The notes beneath the pieces are model-generated. The model worked only from the letters and a program-made list of their open reading frames with translations. It did no database searches and was not told the DNA's origin. The translations under genes were made by a program, and so were the position numbers. 64,000 nucleotides of DNA from Paraburkholderia phytofirmans OLGA172 (GTDB lineage Bacteria > Pseudomonadota > Gammaproteobacteria > Burkholderiales > Burkholderiaceae): positions 124,001 through 188,000 of the forward strand of contig NZ_CP014578.1 in assembly GCF_001634365.1 (NCBI RefSeq), given 5' to 3'. Below, piece by piece: positions 47,050-55,829 of the stretch. Numbering within the stretch: the stretch's first letter is position 1; every line of letters starts with the position of its first letter.

Positions 47050-47847
47050 ATGAGCGTATTCCGCGTCAAGAAGACACTGGTGAGAACCGTGCTGGTGGTC
47101 GGGTTCGCGGCGGGACTGTCCGCGGCGCTGCAGGGTTGCTTTCTGGCCGTTGCCGGCGCGGCGGGCGGCAGCGCGCTGGTGGCAACCGACCGGCGCACGC
47201 TCGGCGCGCAGACCGAGGATCGCGAGTTGCAGGTGAAGGCACTGTCGCAGATCAGCCAGAACTTGCCCGACAGTGCGCATGTCAACGTGGCGGTGTTCAA
47301 CCGCCGCGTGCTGCTGACCGGCGAAGTAGCGGGGGACGTGTCGAAGCAACGGGCCGAGACCATCGTGCGTGGCTTGAACAACGTTAACACGATCGTCAAC
47401 GAACTGGCGATCATGCCGGCGAGTTCGTTCTCGTCGCGCACTAATGACACGTATCTGGAAACGCGGGTGAAGACCGCGCTGATCGCCGAGAAGAACATTT
47501 CGGCGAACAACTTCAAGATCGTGGCCGAGCGTGGCTCGGTGTATATGATGGGTCTTGTCACGATGGACGAAGGCAATCGCGGCGCCGATGTCGCGAGCCG
47601 CGTGCCGGGTGTGACGCAGGTCGTGAAGGTGTTCCAGTACATTCAGCCGCAGGAAGCGGCGGCGGCCGCTGCTGCTGCCGCCGCGAGCACGCCGGCAGCG
47701 GCGTCGCAGCCTGACGCGAGTGCGCCGACCGTCGGTGCGATTCCCGATTCATCGGTGAGTTCGCGTCCGCTCGATCAGCAGCCGCCGGCGCCGGTCAGCA
47801 ATTCGAACTCGGTGCATCCGGGTAATCCGAAGGCGACGACGCCATGA
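47050..47847 (+). CDS. dolP: Dual BON-domain lipoprotein DolP
   Basis: 265 aa from ATG 47050 (AAGGAGAGC upstream). Lipobox LQGC, then two BON domains (INVAV-like VNVAVFNRRVLLTGEVAGD and VKTALIAEKNISANNFKIVAERGSVYMMGLVT). A low-complexity Ala/Gln/Pro tail of about 70 residues follows, absent from E. coli DolP. It localises to the outer membrane and septum and supports BAM integrity. It overlaps the cytochrome gene by 4 bp. Confidence 0.93.
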   Translation: MSVFRVKKTLVRTVLVVGFAAGLSAALQGCFLAVAGAAGGSALVATDRRTLGAQTEDRELQVKALSQISQNLPDSAHVNVAVFNRRVLLTGEVAGDVSKQRAETIVRGLNNVNTIVNELAIMPASSFSSRTNDTYLETRVKTALIAEKNISANNFKIVAERGSVYMMGLVTMDEGNRGADVASRVPGVTQVVKVFQYIQPQEAAAAAAAAAASTPAAASQPDASAPTVGAIPDSSVSSRPLDQQPPAPVSNSNSVHPGNPKATTP

Positions 47848-48194
47848 AACGGGGCGTTGCTTTCGTTGCCGTGATGTTGACGGTTACTGCGTGGGTGGGT
47901 GCTTTTGCCTCTTCCGCGCGGGCAGCCGATGCGCCGCGTGGGCAGATCGTTGCGAACTCGAATGCCTGCATGGGATGCCACACCGTGGACCGCAAACTGG
48001 TCGGCCCGTCGTTCCAGCAGATCGCTGCAAAATACAAGGGCGATGCGCAAGCGCCGGCCAAATTGGCGCGCAAGGTGAAGGAAGGCGGCTCAGGCGTGTG
48101 GGGCATGATTCCGATGCCGGCGCATCAATCGATGAGCGATGCGGACATCCGCACGGTGGTGGATTGGGTGCTGGCTGGCGCGCCGTCGAAGTGA
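47844..48194 (+). CDS. Class I cytochrome c (c551/c552-like)
   Basis: 116 aa. Signal peptide ending ARAADA, one heme site CMGCH and axial Met in IPMPAHQSM. Size and motif order fit soluble periplasmic cytochrome c8/c551 carrying electrons to terminal oxidases. ATGA overlap with dolP indicates translational coupling, an unusual pairing of electron carrier and envelope lipoprotein. The next feature is a tRNA gene. Confidence 0.93.
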   Translation: MKRGVAFVAVMLTVTAWVGAFASSARAADAPRGQIVANSNACMGCHTVDRKLVGPSFQQIAAKYKGDAQAPAKLARKVKEGGSGVWGMIPMPAHQSMSDADIRTVVDWVLAGAPSK

Positions 48195-48282
48195 TGTTTT
48201 GCCACTCGTTTTGCCGCCGGGTTTTGCCTACCTGGGGGCTTGGCAAAACGGAAAATGCCTGTGCTAGAATTGTTTGCACATT

Positions 48283-48357
<75 letters not shown>

Positions 48358-48371
48358 GGTTCTGCTTGAGA

Positions 48372-48410
48372 AACAACGCACTACGTCTTGCGATGTAGTG
48401 CGTTGTTTTG
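48372..48410 (+). terminator. Intrinsic terminator of tRNA-Ala
   Basis: Perfect stem ACAACGCACTAC / GTAGTGCGTTGT followed by TTTTG; 15 bp after the CCA end. Confidence 0.85.
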
Positions 48411-49142
48411 CATTCTGGCGCAGGTTTTTGCGCACTCGGTGTGGCAAATTTGTGGCGCCACACGTCTTCCACATCAAGCGCGAGGCATTGGTAGAAAAAA
48501 CTTCGCAATTCTACCGAGACTTCACCGACCCTAAAACGCAATCTTGCATGCATCAGCTAACCAACGCCGCTGTGTGCACGAACGTGACATGGCACAAAAA
48601 GGCCATTGTCCATGCCAGCATTACTCAGGCCGATCAATTTGCGCAATGTGTGGATATCGTCAACTACGATATCCGGCACATTGACTTATCAGAATTGCAA
48701 CTCGCGCTGACCTGTTGCCTCACGTAGTTTGCTACCAGCCGGATCGACCAGCGGGGGCGACACGAGGTGACGAGGCGAATCAGCATGACGACACGCAAGG
48801 AGTGGGTCGCAGCATTGCAATTGAGGTATGGCAGCGAGACGCCCAGTCACCGCACGCCCCGGACGCGGCTTTCGGCCGTTTCCCCATCAACCGGGGGGGC
48901 AGGCGTTATGTCACGCGAATAAGCGATCACGCGCTGACCACAGTGAGCAAGGCGTTGCACGTCAAATTTGATCGCACCCTCAATTGCACCGCCAGTTTGC
49001 CGATATACAGGCGGCATCGCTGTATGAACCTATTTCCGGTCGGCGTCGAAACGTGGAACCTTAGTCGTCTGATGACGTGTCTCCTCGAGACGCCGGTTGG
49101 CGACCGTACCAGAAGTGAATATCAAAAAAAGGGACCATTTCC
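48411..49142. other. Gene-poor start of an accessory region
   Basis: About 730 bp downstream of the tRNA. The only recognisable coding trace is the transposase remnant at 48785. The rest, including 48411-48780, shows no conserved protein and no obvious second copy of the tRNA 3' end. Confidence 0.5.
48785..48841 (+). pseudogene. Transposase N-terminal remnant (ISNCY/IS481-like)
   Basis: MTTRKEWVAALQLRYGSET closely resembles the N-terminus of transposases that begin S/T-T-R-K-E-L-V-A-A-L-R-x-R-Y and continue with a YHRKHAIRVL helix. Here the match ends after about 19 residues and the frame degenerates and stops within 45 codons. Too short to classify firmly. Confidence 0.4.
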
Positions 49143-49946
49143 ATGATTGCGAAAATGACAGCTATCGCTGGGACGTCGTTGCTCCTGCTTTCGGCGTGCG
49201 CTCAAATGCAACTCGGTGGCGGGGGAAAGACGCCGGATAGCACGGCGGTGGCTGGGGCTACCCGCCAGGACGCGGACGATGGGCTGAAGCACTGCGCGGC
49301 ACCGCTTGGTACCGTGTCGATCGTTGAAGACACGGCCGCACCGTGGTATAGCATCCTGACTGGGCAATACCAGTTGGGCAGTACCGTCCCGGTGCTCAAG
49401 ATGCTGGTCCAGCAATCGAACTGCTTTGTCATCGTCGACCGCGGCCGCGCGCTGAATGCCGCTCTCGCGGAACGCCAGTTGAACGAGTCGGGCGAACTGC
49501 GCAAGACCTCGAAGATGCACAAAGGGCAGATGGTCGCTGCCGACTATGAGATGAGCCCGAGCATCACCTTCTCCACGCAGAACACGGGTGGCGCATCCAG
49601 CCTGCTTGCCTACGTGCCGGTAGTTGGCAGCGCGCTCGCTGGCGTCGCTGGCTCGATGAACACCAAGGAAGCGTCGACGGTGCTTACGCTAGTCGATACC
49701 CGCTCAAGTGTGCAACTCGCGGCGGCAACCGGTTCGGCGAGCAACATCGACTTCGGCATGCTCGCGAGCTTTGTCACCACCAAGAGCGGCGGCACGGTCG
49801 GCGCTTACTCGAACACGCCGCAAGGTAAGGTCGTGGTCGCAGCCTTCACCGATTCGCTAAACAACCTTGTTGGCTCCGTCAAGCAATACAAAGCCCAGAG
49901 CGTCAATGGTGGTCTCGGTAACGGCGGCAACCTGAGGGTCAACTGA
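49143..49946 (+). CDS. CsgG/HfaB-like outer-membrane lipoprotein
   Basis: 267 aa with lipobox LLSAC near residue 19. Mid-protein segments VLKMLVQQSNCFVIVDRGRALNAALAERQLNESGEL and MVAADYEMSPSITFS, followed by VSTLTLVDTRSSVQLAAATGSAS-type sequence (TVLTLVDTRSS), resemble the CsgG family of secretion-channel lipoproteins. Curli partners (csgEF, csgA) are absent, so a different secretion or envelope-stress role is likely. It lies in the tRNA-adjacent accessory region, convergent with the next lipoprotein gene. Confidence 0.7.
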   Translation: MIAKMTAIAGTSLLLLSACAQMQLGGGGKTPDSTAVAGATRQDADDGLKHCAAPLGTVSIVEDTAAPWYSILTGQYQLGSTVPVLKMLVQQSNCFVIVDRGRALNAALAERQLNESGELRKTSKMHKGQMVAADYEMSPSITFSTQNTGGASSLLAYVPVVGSALAGVAGSMNTKEASTVLTLVDTRSSVQLAAATGSASNIDFGMLASFVTTKSGGTVGAYSNTPQGKVVVAAFTDSLNNLVGSVKQYKAQSVNGGLGNGGNLRVN

Positions 49947-50116
49947 CCGCCGGCTCGGCTCATAGCGCCCGGAGCGGAGCCCATCGTTAAAAGGGCCTGC
50001 CGGCCGGGCACCTCATGTCAAGCGTGCCTGGCCGATCGCGCGAGGAAAGTCAAAGACCCTGTTCCAAAAAATTGGCCGCCCCATCAGCGAGATGGGCACG
50101 TGCCATTTTCGCTGCA

Positions 50117-50917
50117 TTAGCTGTTTGCGATGCCGTCGAGTTGCTTGCGGATGTCGTTGAGGATAACGCGATAGTCGACGACGTTAGGCGCGGTTTCGAC
50201 CGCAGGGATGCCGAGACCGATGACTGCCTTGCTACCGTTACGATACGGGAAGACCTCAAGGGAGTACTCATACTCCACGCCGCGGTAGTTGCCCACGAAC
50301 CACTCAGAGATAATCTTGCCGGTGACAGGGTCCGTCGAGCCCTGTCCCATATTCGCCGACGGTGCAAGTCGCCGGAAGCTCGAGTAGACCGAAGCCGTGT
50401 CGTACTTCGTGTCGATCTCAAACTTGTACCAGAAGCTCGATGCCTCGATGTACCGATGCACTAGCGCCTCGTTAAAACCCGGCACCGGGAACTTGCCCAC
50501 CAGCCCCTGCTGGTAGGTGGCGCGTTTGACTGGCTTCATTGTCACCGTTGAGTAGCTGCCATTGTCCGTCTTTGAATAGTCAATGGTGTACTTGACTCCC
50601 GAGCCGACATAGCCATTGCTGTAGTAGGCGTGAATGACAAACGAATCGGCCGTGATGTCGCGCAGCTGGAGTGCATAGTCAGTCCTGCCAATTGTCGGAC
50701 GCAGGCCTGCCCCGCCGGGTACGAGCCCCGCGACCTGCCCGTTCGCAAAGATATGCGGGTCATGCGGCACGATGAAGGTAACCGGCGGATACGAGATCGG
50801 CGTCACGTCGGCGGGCGGGTTGATGGCCTTGGCAAGCGGATTCTGCGAAATATCGGCGCAGCTGGCGAGCGACGCGGCGACGAGCACGGCCGAGGCGATG
50901 AGAGTAAGTTTTTTCAT
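50117..50917 (-). CDS. Hypothetical lipoprotein (266 aa)
   Basis: Signal peptide MKKLTLIASAVLVAASLASC with lipobox LASC; a longer start at 50932 is possible and neither has a clear ribosome site. The mature part is beta-rich with many aromatic residues (YALQLRDITADSFVIHAYYSNGYVG, EASSFWYKFEIDTKYDTASVYSSFRRLAP) and ends NDIRKQLDGIANS. No family is recognised. It may share a transcription unit with the truncated frame upstream. Confidence 0.6.
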   Translation of the reverse strand: MKKLTLIASAVLVAASLASCADISQNPLAKAINPPADVTPISYPPVTFIVPHDPHIFANGQVAGLVPGGAGLRPTIGRTDYALQLRDITADSFVIHAYYSNGYVGSGVKYTIDYSKTDNGSYSTVTMKPVKRATYQQGLVGKFPVPGFNEALVHRYIEASSFWYKFEIDTKYDTASVYSSFRRLAPSANMGQGSTDPVTGKIISEWFVGNYRGVEYEYSLEVFPYRNGSKAVIGLGIPAVETAPNVVDYRVILNDIRKQLDGIANS

Positions 50918-50949
50918 GTGTGTCTTGGTCATATGTTGGCAGAGATAGG

Positions 50950-51185
50950 TCAGTTTGCGACGGGTTGTCCGGCGAGGGTGACCACGCCGTTGGCCGCTTC
51001 AAGTCCCACGTTCTTCGCCACGGTGCCGATGCCGTTGATCGTGGTCTTCGCGCTGTCTTCGACCACGAGGCTCGAGGCGCCCACGTTCACGCCTGCTTTA
51101 ATGTGATCGCCGCTCGCGAGCACGCCTAGCAGCAGACGTGCGGCTGTCGAGCGTGCGTTGTATTCCTTGGTATGCGGTTGGCGAC
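50950..51185 (-). pseudogene. Start-less C-terminal protein fragment
   Basis: The leftward frame ending at 50950 reads EDRRQPHTKEYNARSTAARLL, then GVLASGDHIKAGVNVGASSL and VVEDSAKTTINGIGTVAKNVG, ending VVTLAGQPVAN. The composition is convincingly protein-like (regular beta-type alternation), but no ATG, GTG or TTG precedes the protein-like part, and upstream it runs into a 12-bp hairpin at 51202-51233. It appears to be the 3' end of a deleted gene. Confidence 0.45.
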
Positions 51186-51201
51186 GATCCTCACGCTTTA
51201 T

Positions 51202-51233
51202 CCCGGTCTTGGCACAAAAGCGCCAGGACCGGG
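51202..51233 (-). terminator. Hairpin between the SmpA-like lipoprotein gene and the 50950 fragment
   Basis: CCCGGTCTTGGC / GCCAGGACCGGG, 12-bp stem with one G-T pair and 8-nt loop. It lies about 55 bp past the lipoprotein stop at 51287 in leftward direction; no long T run. Confidence 0.5.
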
Positions 51234-51286
51234 TGCGCCGCAGGCCCTTGCGGCTCCCGCTTGCGGGGGCGTGGAACTAACGAAGA

Positions 51287-51688
51287 TTAGCTTCCCGACG
51301 CGGCGTCCGACTCTTTGATCGACGCGAGCTTGCCGTCAGAGCCATAGCAGAACATGACTGTGTGCTTGGAACTCTTGGTAGCGGCTTCCGTAGGGGTAAA
51401 AATGATCTCGGCGAGTCCCAAGGTGGCTACATCGGCCAGAACTTCTCCCGCTGCAATGGCACCTTTGCCGGCTCCGCTTGGGCCGTGCGTATAGAGTTTG
51501 TACACGTCGCAGGAGTTGGCCTGGTCTTGCTCGGTGCTAGCTGGACTACCCACTTCGGCGATGACATTCATCCGCGAAGTCTCTCCCAGCACGAATTTTT
51601 TCAGGTTAACGGGGTCCGGACGATTCGCTTCCATCACAGGAGCACATCCGCTCAAGCTCAAAGCAAGGACAGTCAATCCAAGTACGTA
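51287..51688 (-). pseudogene. SmpA/BamE-like lipoprotein gene, 5' end split off by an IS
   Basis: The retained part encodes YVLGLTVLALSLSGCAP (most of a lipoprotein signal with lipobox LSGC), then FVLGETSRMNVIAEVGSPAS, a SmpA/OmlA-like turn, and a Gly/Ala-rich loop before TVMFCYGSDGKLASIKESD. The first codons lie across the IS: removing 51689-53331 joins ATG CGC GGG AAA (53343-53332) to TAC GTA CTT, giving a complete signal peptide with GAGGGG upstream. A GTG inside the IS (51820) could start a chimeric product. Confidence 0.8.
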
Positions 51689-53331
51689 GTCGGCCTTGCA
51701 GAAGTTCGTGAAGCCCCGCCTGGCCAAGCGATGCAGTTTGTTGGAGGGTAATAGAACTCCCAGAACGAATATCGATCTGATAAAGATTCTGGGAGTTTCG
51801 GAGTGGTCGCCAATGAGCACGCCTGATTTCTTTCGTAGCCGTCTGGACGCGATGATTGATCTACGTCACCCGCTTGCCGTGTTGGCAACGAAGATGTCAT
51901 GGGCTTCAATCGAAACGACGCTTGCTCCCCTGTTCGAGCGACGTTCACGCGATGGACGGGTGAGCGAAGCGGTTGACCTGTTTGGCTCGAACTCGCTGGA
52001 ATTTGCCGGTGGCGTCAGTGCGGCTGGACGTCCGCGCTTGCCTATGCGGCTGATGGTGGGTCTGCTGTACCTGAAGCACGCCTACAACGAGAGTGACGAA
52101 ACGGTGTGCGAGCGCTGGGCACAGGACGTGTACTTTCAGTTCTTCTGCGGCGAGGAGTATTTCCAGCCGCGTCTGCCGTGCGACCCGACCAACCTGGTGC
52201 GTTTTCGGCAGGCGCTGGGCGAAGCCGGTGTCGAGGAGCTGCTCGCGGCGACGATCGCGGCTGCGGTGCAGATGAAGGCGGTGACGCCGGTCGAATTCGA
52301 GCGCGTGATTGTCGACACCACGGTGCAGGAGAAGGCGATTGCGTATCCGACCGACAGCCGTCTGCTTGAGGTGGCGCGGGCCAGACTCGTTCAGTTGGCG
52401 CAACGCGCAGGGTTGGGGCTGAAGCAAACGTACGAGCGCGAAGGCAAGCGACTGCGTCGCCGCGCGGGCGGCTATGCCCATGCGAAGCAGTTCAGGCGCC
52501 TGCGTCGTGTACTCAAGCGTCAGCGCACGGTACTGGGACGGTTGCTGCGCGATATCGAACGCAAGCTGTCTGGAGCTTCAGACGAACGGCAGGCACAACT
52601 GCGCGTCTGGCTTGAGCGGGCCTGGCGCATTTGCCACCAACGTCCAAAGGACAGGAACAAACTCTACGCACTGCATGCGCCTGAAGTTGAATGCATTGGG
52701 AAAGGAAAGGCACGCCAGCCCTACGAGTTCGGCGTCAAGGTGAGCCTCGCGATCACGGAGAAACAAGGGTTGATCGTCGGTGCGCGGGCGTTCCCCGGCA
52801 ACCCCTATGACGGCCATACGCTGGCCGAGCAACTCGAACAGAGCTCCATTCTGTTGCAGGACCTGCCCGGTACACCACAGCCGAAGACCGTGTTGGTCGA
52901 TCTCGGGTTTCGCGGCGTCGACGTGGAGGTATCATCAGTACACCTGATTCATCGCGGCAAACACAGGACACTGACCAGCACGCAGCGACGTTGGCTCAAG
53001 CGACGCCAGGCGATTGAACCGATCATCGGCCATGTGAAGCACGACCACGGTATGCGTCGCTGCTGGCTCAAAGGACAAACCGGCGATGCGCTGCATGCCG
53101 TGCTGTGCGCCACGGGCTACAACCTGCGCTGGCTGTTGCGCGCGATTGTTCGCCTGGGTCTGGGGCCCATCTTTTTTGTCCTCGCCTGGCTGCATTCGAT
53201 CGCCGATGTCCTGTCGCATCCGCTGCTTGCGCACCGGGAACGCTTCCGGCGGGCTAACCGTCCCGCTCCGACAAAATACCCGATCGGCGTCGTGCGTCAA
53301 GCAAACTGAATTTTGCAGGGCCGACTACGTA
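51683..53331 (+). mobile_element. IS1182/IS5-type insertion sequence with TACGTA target duplication
   Basis: The element proper is 51689-53325 (about 1637 bp). Terminal inverted repeats start GTCGGCCTTGCAGAA at the left and, reverse-complemented, GTCGGCCCTGCAAAA at the right. The hexamer TACGTA is present on both sides (51683-51688 and 53326-53331) and only once in the reconstructed target gene. It carries a single intact transposase gene. A hairpin AACTCCCAGAA / TTCTGGGAGTT (51755-51797) sits in its left end, upstream of the transposase start. Confidence 0.85.
51813..53309 (+). CDS. DDE transposase of the IS1182/IS5-type element
   Basis: 498 aa from ATG 51813 (MSTPDFFRSRLDAM). The N-terminal DUF772-like region has RPRLPMRLMVGLLYLKHAYNESDE and ERWAQDVYFQFFCGEEYFQ. 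The DDE triad fits D in VIVDTTVQEKAIAYPTDSRLL, D in TVLVDLGFRGVD and E in RRQAIEPIIGHVKHDHGMRRC. The C-terminus NLRWLLRAIV is typical. No frameshift or stop; it looks functional. Family assignment (IS1182 versus an IS5 subgroup) is uncertain. Confidence 0.93.
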   Translation: MSTPDFFRSRLDAMIDLRHPLAVLATKMSWASIETTLAPLFERRSRDGRVSEAVDLFGSNSLEFAGGVSAAGRPRLPMRLMVGLLYLKHAYNESDETVCERWAQDVYFQFFCGEEYFQPRLPCDPTNLVRFRQALGEAGVEELLAATIAAAVQMKAVTPVEFERVIVDTTVQEKAIAYPTDSRLLEVARARLVQLAQRAGLGLKQTYEREGKRLRRRAGGYAHAKQFRRLRRVLKRQRTVLGRLLRDIERKLSGASDERQAQLRVWLERAWRICHQRPKDRNKLYALHAPEVECIGKGKARQPYEFGVKVSLAITEKQGLIVGARAFPGNPYDGHTLAEQLEQSSILLQDLPGTPQPKTVLVDLGFRGVDVEVSSVHLIHRGKHRTLTSTQRRWLKRRQAIEPIIGHVKHDHGMRRCWLKGQTGDALHAVLCATGYNLRWLLRAIVRLGLGPIFFVLAWLHSIADVLSHPLLAHRERFRRANRPAPTKYPIGVVRQAN

Positions 53332-53531
53332 TTTCCCGCGCATCTGTTTCCCCTCGGTGGTTAATCGATCTTGTTAAAGACGCTTTATCGGCAATAAGGG
53401 CACGATCTTTATATGTCATCTGCCCCTTGCCGCGATCGCGCCTGTCCCACCGGGCCGGTTGCCCGTGCTTGTCGTTGCCGCCGGCGACCGCGCCGGAATG
53501 CGCTTCCTGGAATTCTTCGCGTCGGCGATCC

Positions 53532-53643
53532 GCAACCCGCAACCCGCAACCCGCAACCCGCAACCCGCAACCCGCAACCCGCAACCCGCAACCCGCAACC
53601 CGCAACCCGCAACCCGCAACCCGCATCACGCATCACGCATCAC
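53532..53643. repeat. Heptanucleotide tandem array (GCAACCC)13 plus (GCATCAC)3
   Basis: Thirteen exact GCAACCC units (53532-53622) followed by three GCATCAC units. The unit length of 7 keeps all frames open and is prone to slippage. It lies about 190 bp upstream of the original start of the interrupted lipoprotein gene, on its promoter side. Confidence 0.95.
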
Positions 53644-54095
53644 GCGGCGCGCGGCGCGCGTATGCACGCGCTGCGGGCGAATTCCTCACCCTCAAGTTTC
53701 GTTTCGTCATGCCGCAAAGAGGATGGTTGGTGCGTGGGCTGACAGTGACGTCCGTGGCCGCGTCGACGTCAGCACCGGAATGGGCTGGCACAGCGAGTTG
53801 CGGGCGAAGACGAACGGTACGTCGATTGATGCCGGGCTAAGAAGCGCCGGACGTCGGGGAAGCACGGAATTCGTGGGACATGGAAGCAGTTCCCGACTCT
53901 GGCGTGCGCCCGCGGTCTGCACAAACCCGATAACTTAACGTTGATGAACGGACGACGAGATGGAACGTTTTGCGTTTCTGGCTTTCGGGTTTTACACCCG
54001 GTGCTGCGGTCGTCCTACAGCCCGCTACGTTGAGCATTGCGGGTGACTTTGCCAACGCGTCGCCCGTGAGCGACGCGCCATCCGAAAGACCTCGA
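53644..54095. other. Intergenic region between the array and the chemoreceptor
   Basis: No conserved coding frame recognised. It is convergent with nothing on the right strand; the 3' end of the chemoreceptor gene lies at 54096. Confidence 0.4.
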
Positions 54096-55829
54096 TCAGA
54101 ACTTATCCCATCCGTCAGCCGCAGTAGGCGTAACAGTAGCAAGCGCAGCAACCGGCGCAACTGCGGCAGCCCGCGCAACGCGCTTAGGGGCAGCAGCAAC
54201 CGCAGCCTCGCGCCGCGGCGCTTCCCGCCGGGCAGGAGCAGGCGCCAGCGCCGCTACCGCCGGCGCACCGTCCTTCACCTGAAAAAACGCCACGGCCTCA
54301 TTCAATTGTTGCCCCTGATCTTCCATCGACCGCGAAGCCGCCGCCGCCTCCTCCACCAGCGCTGCATTCTGCTGCGTGACGTTGTCCATCTGGGTAATCG
54401 CAAGATTGACCTGCTCGATCCCGCGGCTTTGTTCAACGGATGCCGCCGCGATCTCCGACATGATATCGGTCACTCGCGCGACCGCATGCGTCACTTCGGC
54501 CATCGTCTTCCCCGCCTCGCCGGCAAGCGCCGAACCATCGCGGATCTTGCCCACAGAGTTGGCGATCAGGTCCTTGATCTCCTTTGCCGCACTCGATGAA
54601 CGTTGCGCCAGGCTTCTGACTTCGCTCGCGACCACCGCGAAACCCCGCCCTTGTTCGCCCGCACGCGCGGCTTCGACAGCTGCGTTCAGCGCGAGGATGT
54701 TCGTCTGGAACGCAATGCCTTCGATGATGCCCGTGATGTCCGCGATCTTGATCGAGCTATCGCTGATGTCGTGCATCGTGTTCACCACCTGACTGACGAC
54801 CTCGCTACCCTTTTGCGCCACCGACGAAGCATTCGCAGCCAGCATGCTGCCTTGTTGCGCGTTGTCGGCATTCTGCTTAACGGTGGAGGTGAGTTCCTCC
54901 ATGCTGGAAGCGGTTTCCTGCAACGACGCTGCCTGCTGCTCGGTACGCTGGCTCAGGTCCATATTGCCCGCCGCGATCTGGCGTGCCGCGCCGGCGATGC
55001 TGGTGCTGCTGTCGCGCACGCGTCCGACGATCGCCGTCAGCCGTTCGTTCATCTCGCGCAGGGCGCTCAGCAGTTTGCTGGTTTCGTCGCGGCCGTCGAC
55101 GGTGATGCGCGTGCGCAGATCGCCTTCCGACACGGTGCGTGCGACGCCGATCGCAAATCGCAGCGGTCCGGTCACAGCACGCGTGATCACCACGCACGCG
55201 CTGACGGCGAGCCCCAGCGCGACGAGGCAGATCGCGATCAGCAGATTGCGCTGGTTCTCGTAATGCGCCGTGTACTCGTTGACCAGTTGATCCTGGCGTG
55301 CGCGCGTGTAGTCGGCATACGCGTTGGTCGCGCGAACCAGCGCGGCGAGCAGCGGCCTGCAATGATCGTCCATCTCGACGATCGCCTCGTCACGCTTGTT
55401 GGTGAGCGCGAGATCGACAATGTTGAGCGCAACCGGACCATAAGCCGACTCGACCCGATTGATCTCAGCGACAAGGCTGCGCGCTTTCTCCGTCGTATCG
55501 GTCGCGTTCGCGATCATGTCGTTGAGCTTTTTCAGGTCGGCTTGCACGTCTTCGTGCGCACGCGTCACGTCGGCTTTCTCTATTTCGAGATCCTGGGGTT
55601 TGGTCACAAGCACAAGGTTGCGCGCCGCGATCGCCCTGCGGTCTACCGCGGTTCGGACCTGCACCGCCATGTCGGCGCGTGCGTTGATGCCGTGTACGAA
55701 GTTGGAAAACCCATCGGTCGAATCGCTCAGCGCTTTTAAGGAAAGGCCGGAAACCGCGACGACAATGAAAGACAGCATGCCGAAACCAGCAATGAGTTTT
55801 GTCTTGATGGTGAGGTTCTTGAGTGTCAC
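54096..55829 (-). CDS. Methyl-accepting chemotaxis protein
   Basis: 577 aa: N-terminal membrane helix (about 12-31), a helical 4HB_MCP ligand domain (residues about 35-190), a second helix ([20 protein letters not shown]), HAMP, and the signalling hairpin tip [41 protein letters not shown]. The C-terminal 70 residues are Ala/Pro-rich and end DGWDKF, similar to a CheR-tethering pentapeptide. It senses an unknown periplasmic ligand and controls CheA. No che genes are adjacent. Confidence 0.95.
   Translation of the reverse strand: MTLKNLTIKTKLIAGFGMLSFIVVAVSGLSLKALSDSTDGFSNFVHGINARADMAVQVRTAVDRRAIAARNLVLVTKPQDLEIEKADVTRAHEDVQADLKKLNDMIANATDTTEKARSLVAEINRVESAYGPVALNIVDLALTNKRDEAIVEMDDHCRPLLAALVRATNAYADYTRARQDQLVNEYTAHYENQRNLLIAICLVALGLAVSACVVITRAVTGPLRFAIGVARTVSEGDLRTRITVDGRDETSKLLSALREMNERLTAIVGRVRDSSTSIAGAARQIAAGNMDLSQRTEQQAASLQETASSMEELTSTVKQNADNAQQGSMLAANASSVAQKGSEVVSQVVNTMHDISDSSIKIADITGIIEGIAFQTNILALNAAVEAARAGEQGRGFAVVASEVRSLAQRSSSAAKEIKDLIANSVGKIRDGSALAGEAGKTMAEVTHAVARVTDIMSEIAAASVEQSRGIEQVNLAITQMDNVTQQNAALVEEAAAASRSMEDQGQQLNEAVAFFQVKDGAPAVAALAPAPARREAPRREAAVAAAPKRVARAAAVAPVAALATVTPTAADGWDKF

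Noticed and set aside
50030..50050. GCGAGGAAAGTC as a possible RNase P RNA signature
   Set aside because: Only this short block matches; no other conserved RNase P helices or sequences surround it.
53409..53636. Leftward frames encoding repeats of A-G-C-G-L-R-V, and rightward frames encoding N-P-Q-P-A-T-R repeats
   Set aside because: All six frames over the GCAACCC array are open; such repeats are artefacts of a seven-base unit.
53532..53643. CRISPR array
   Set aside because: Units are 7 bp and contiguous with no spacers, and no cas genes are present.
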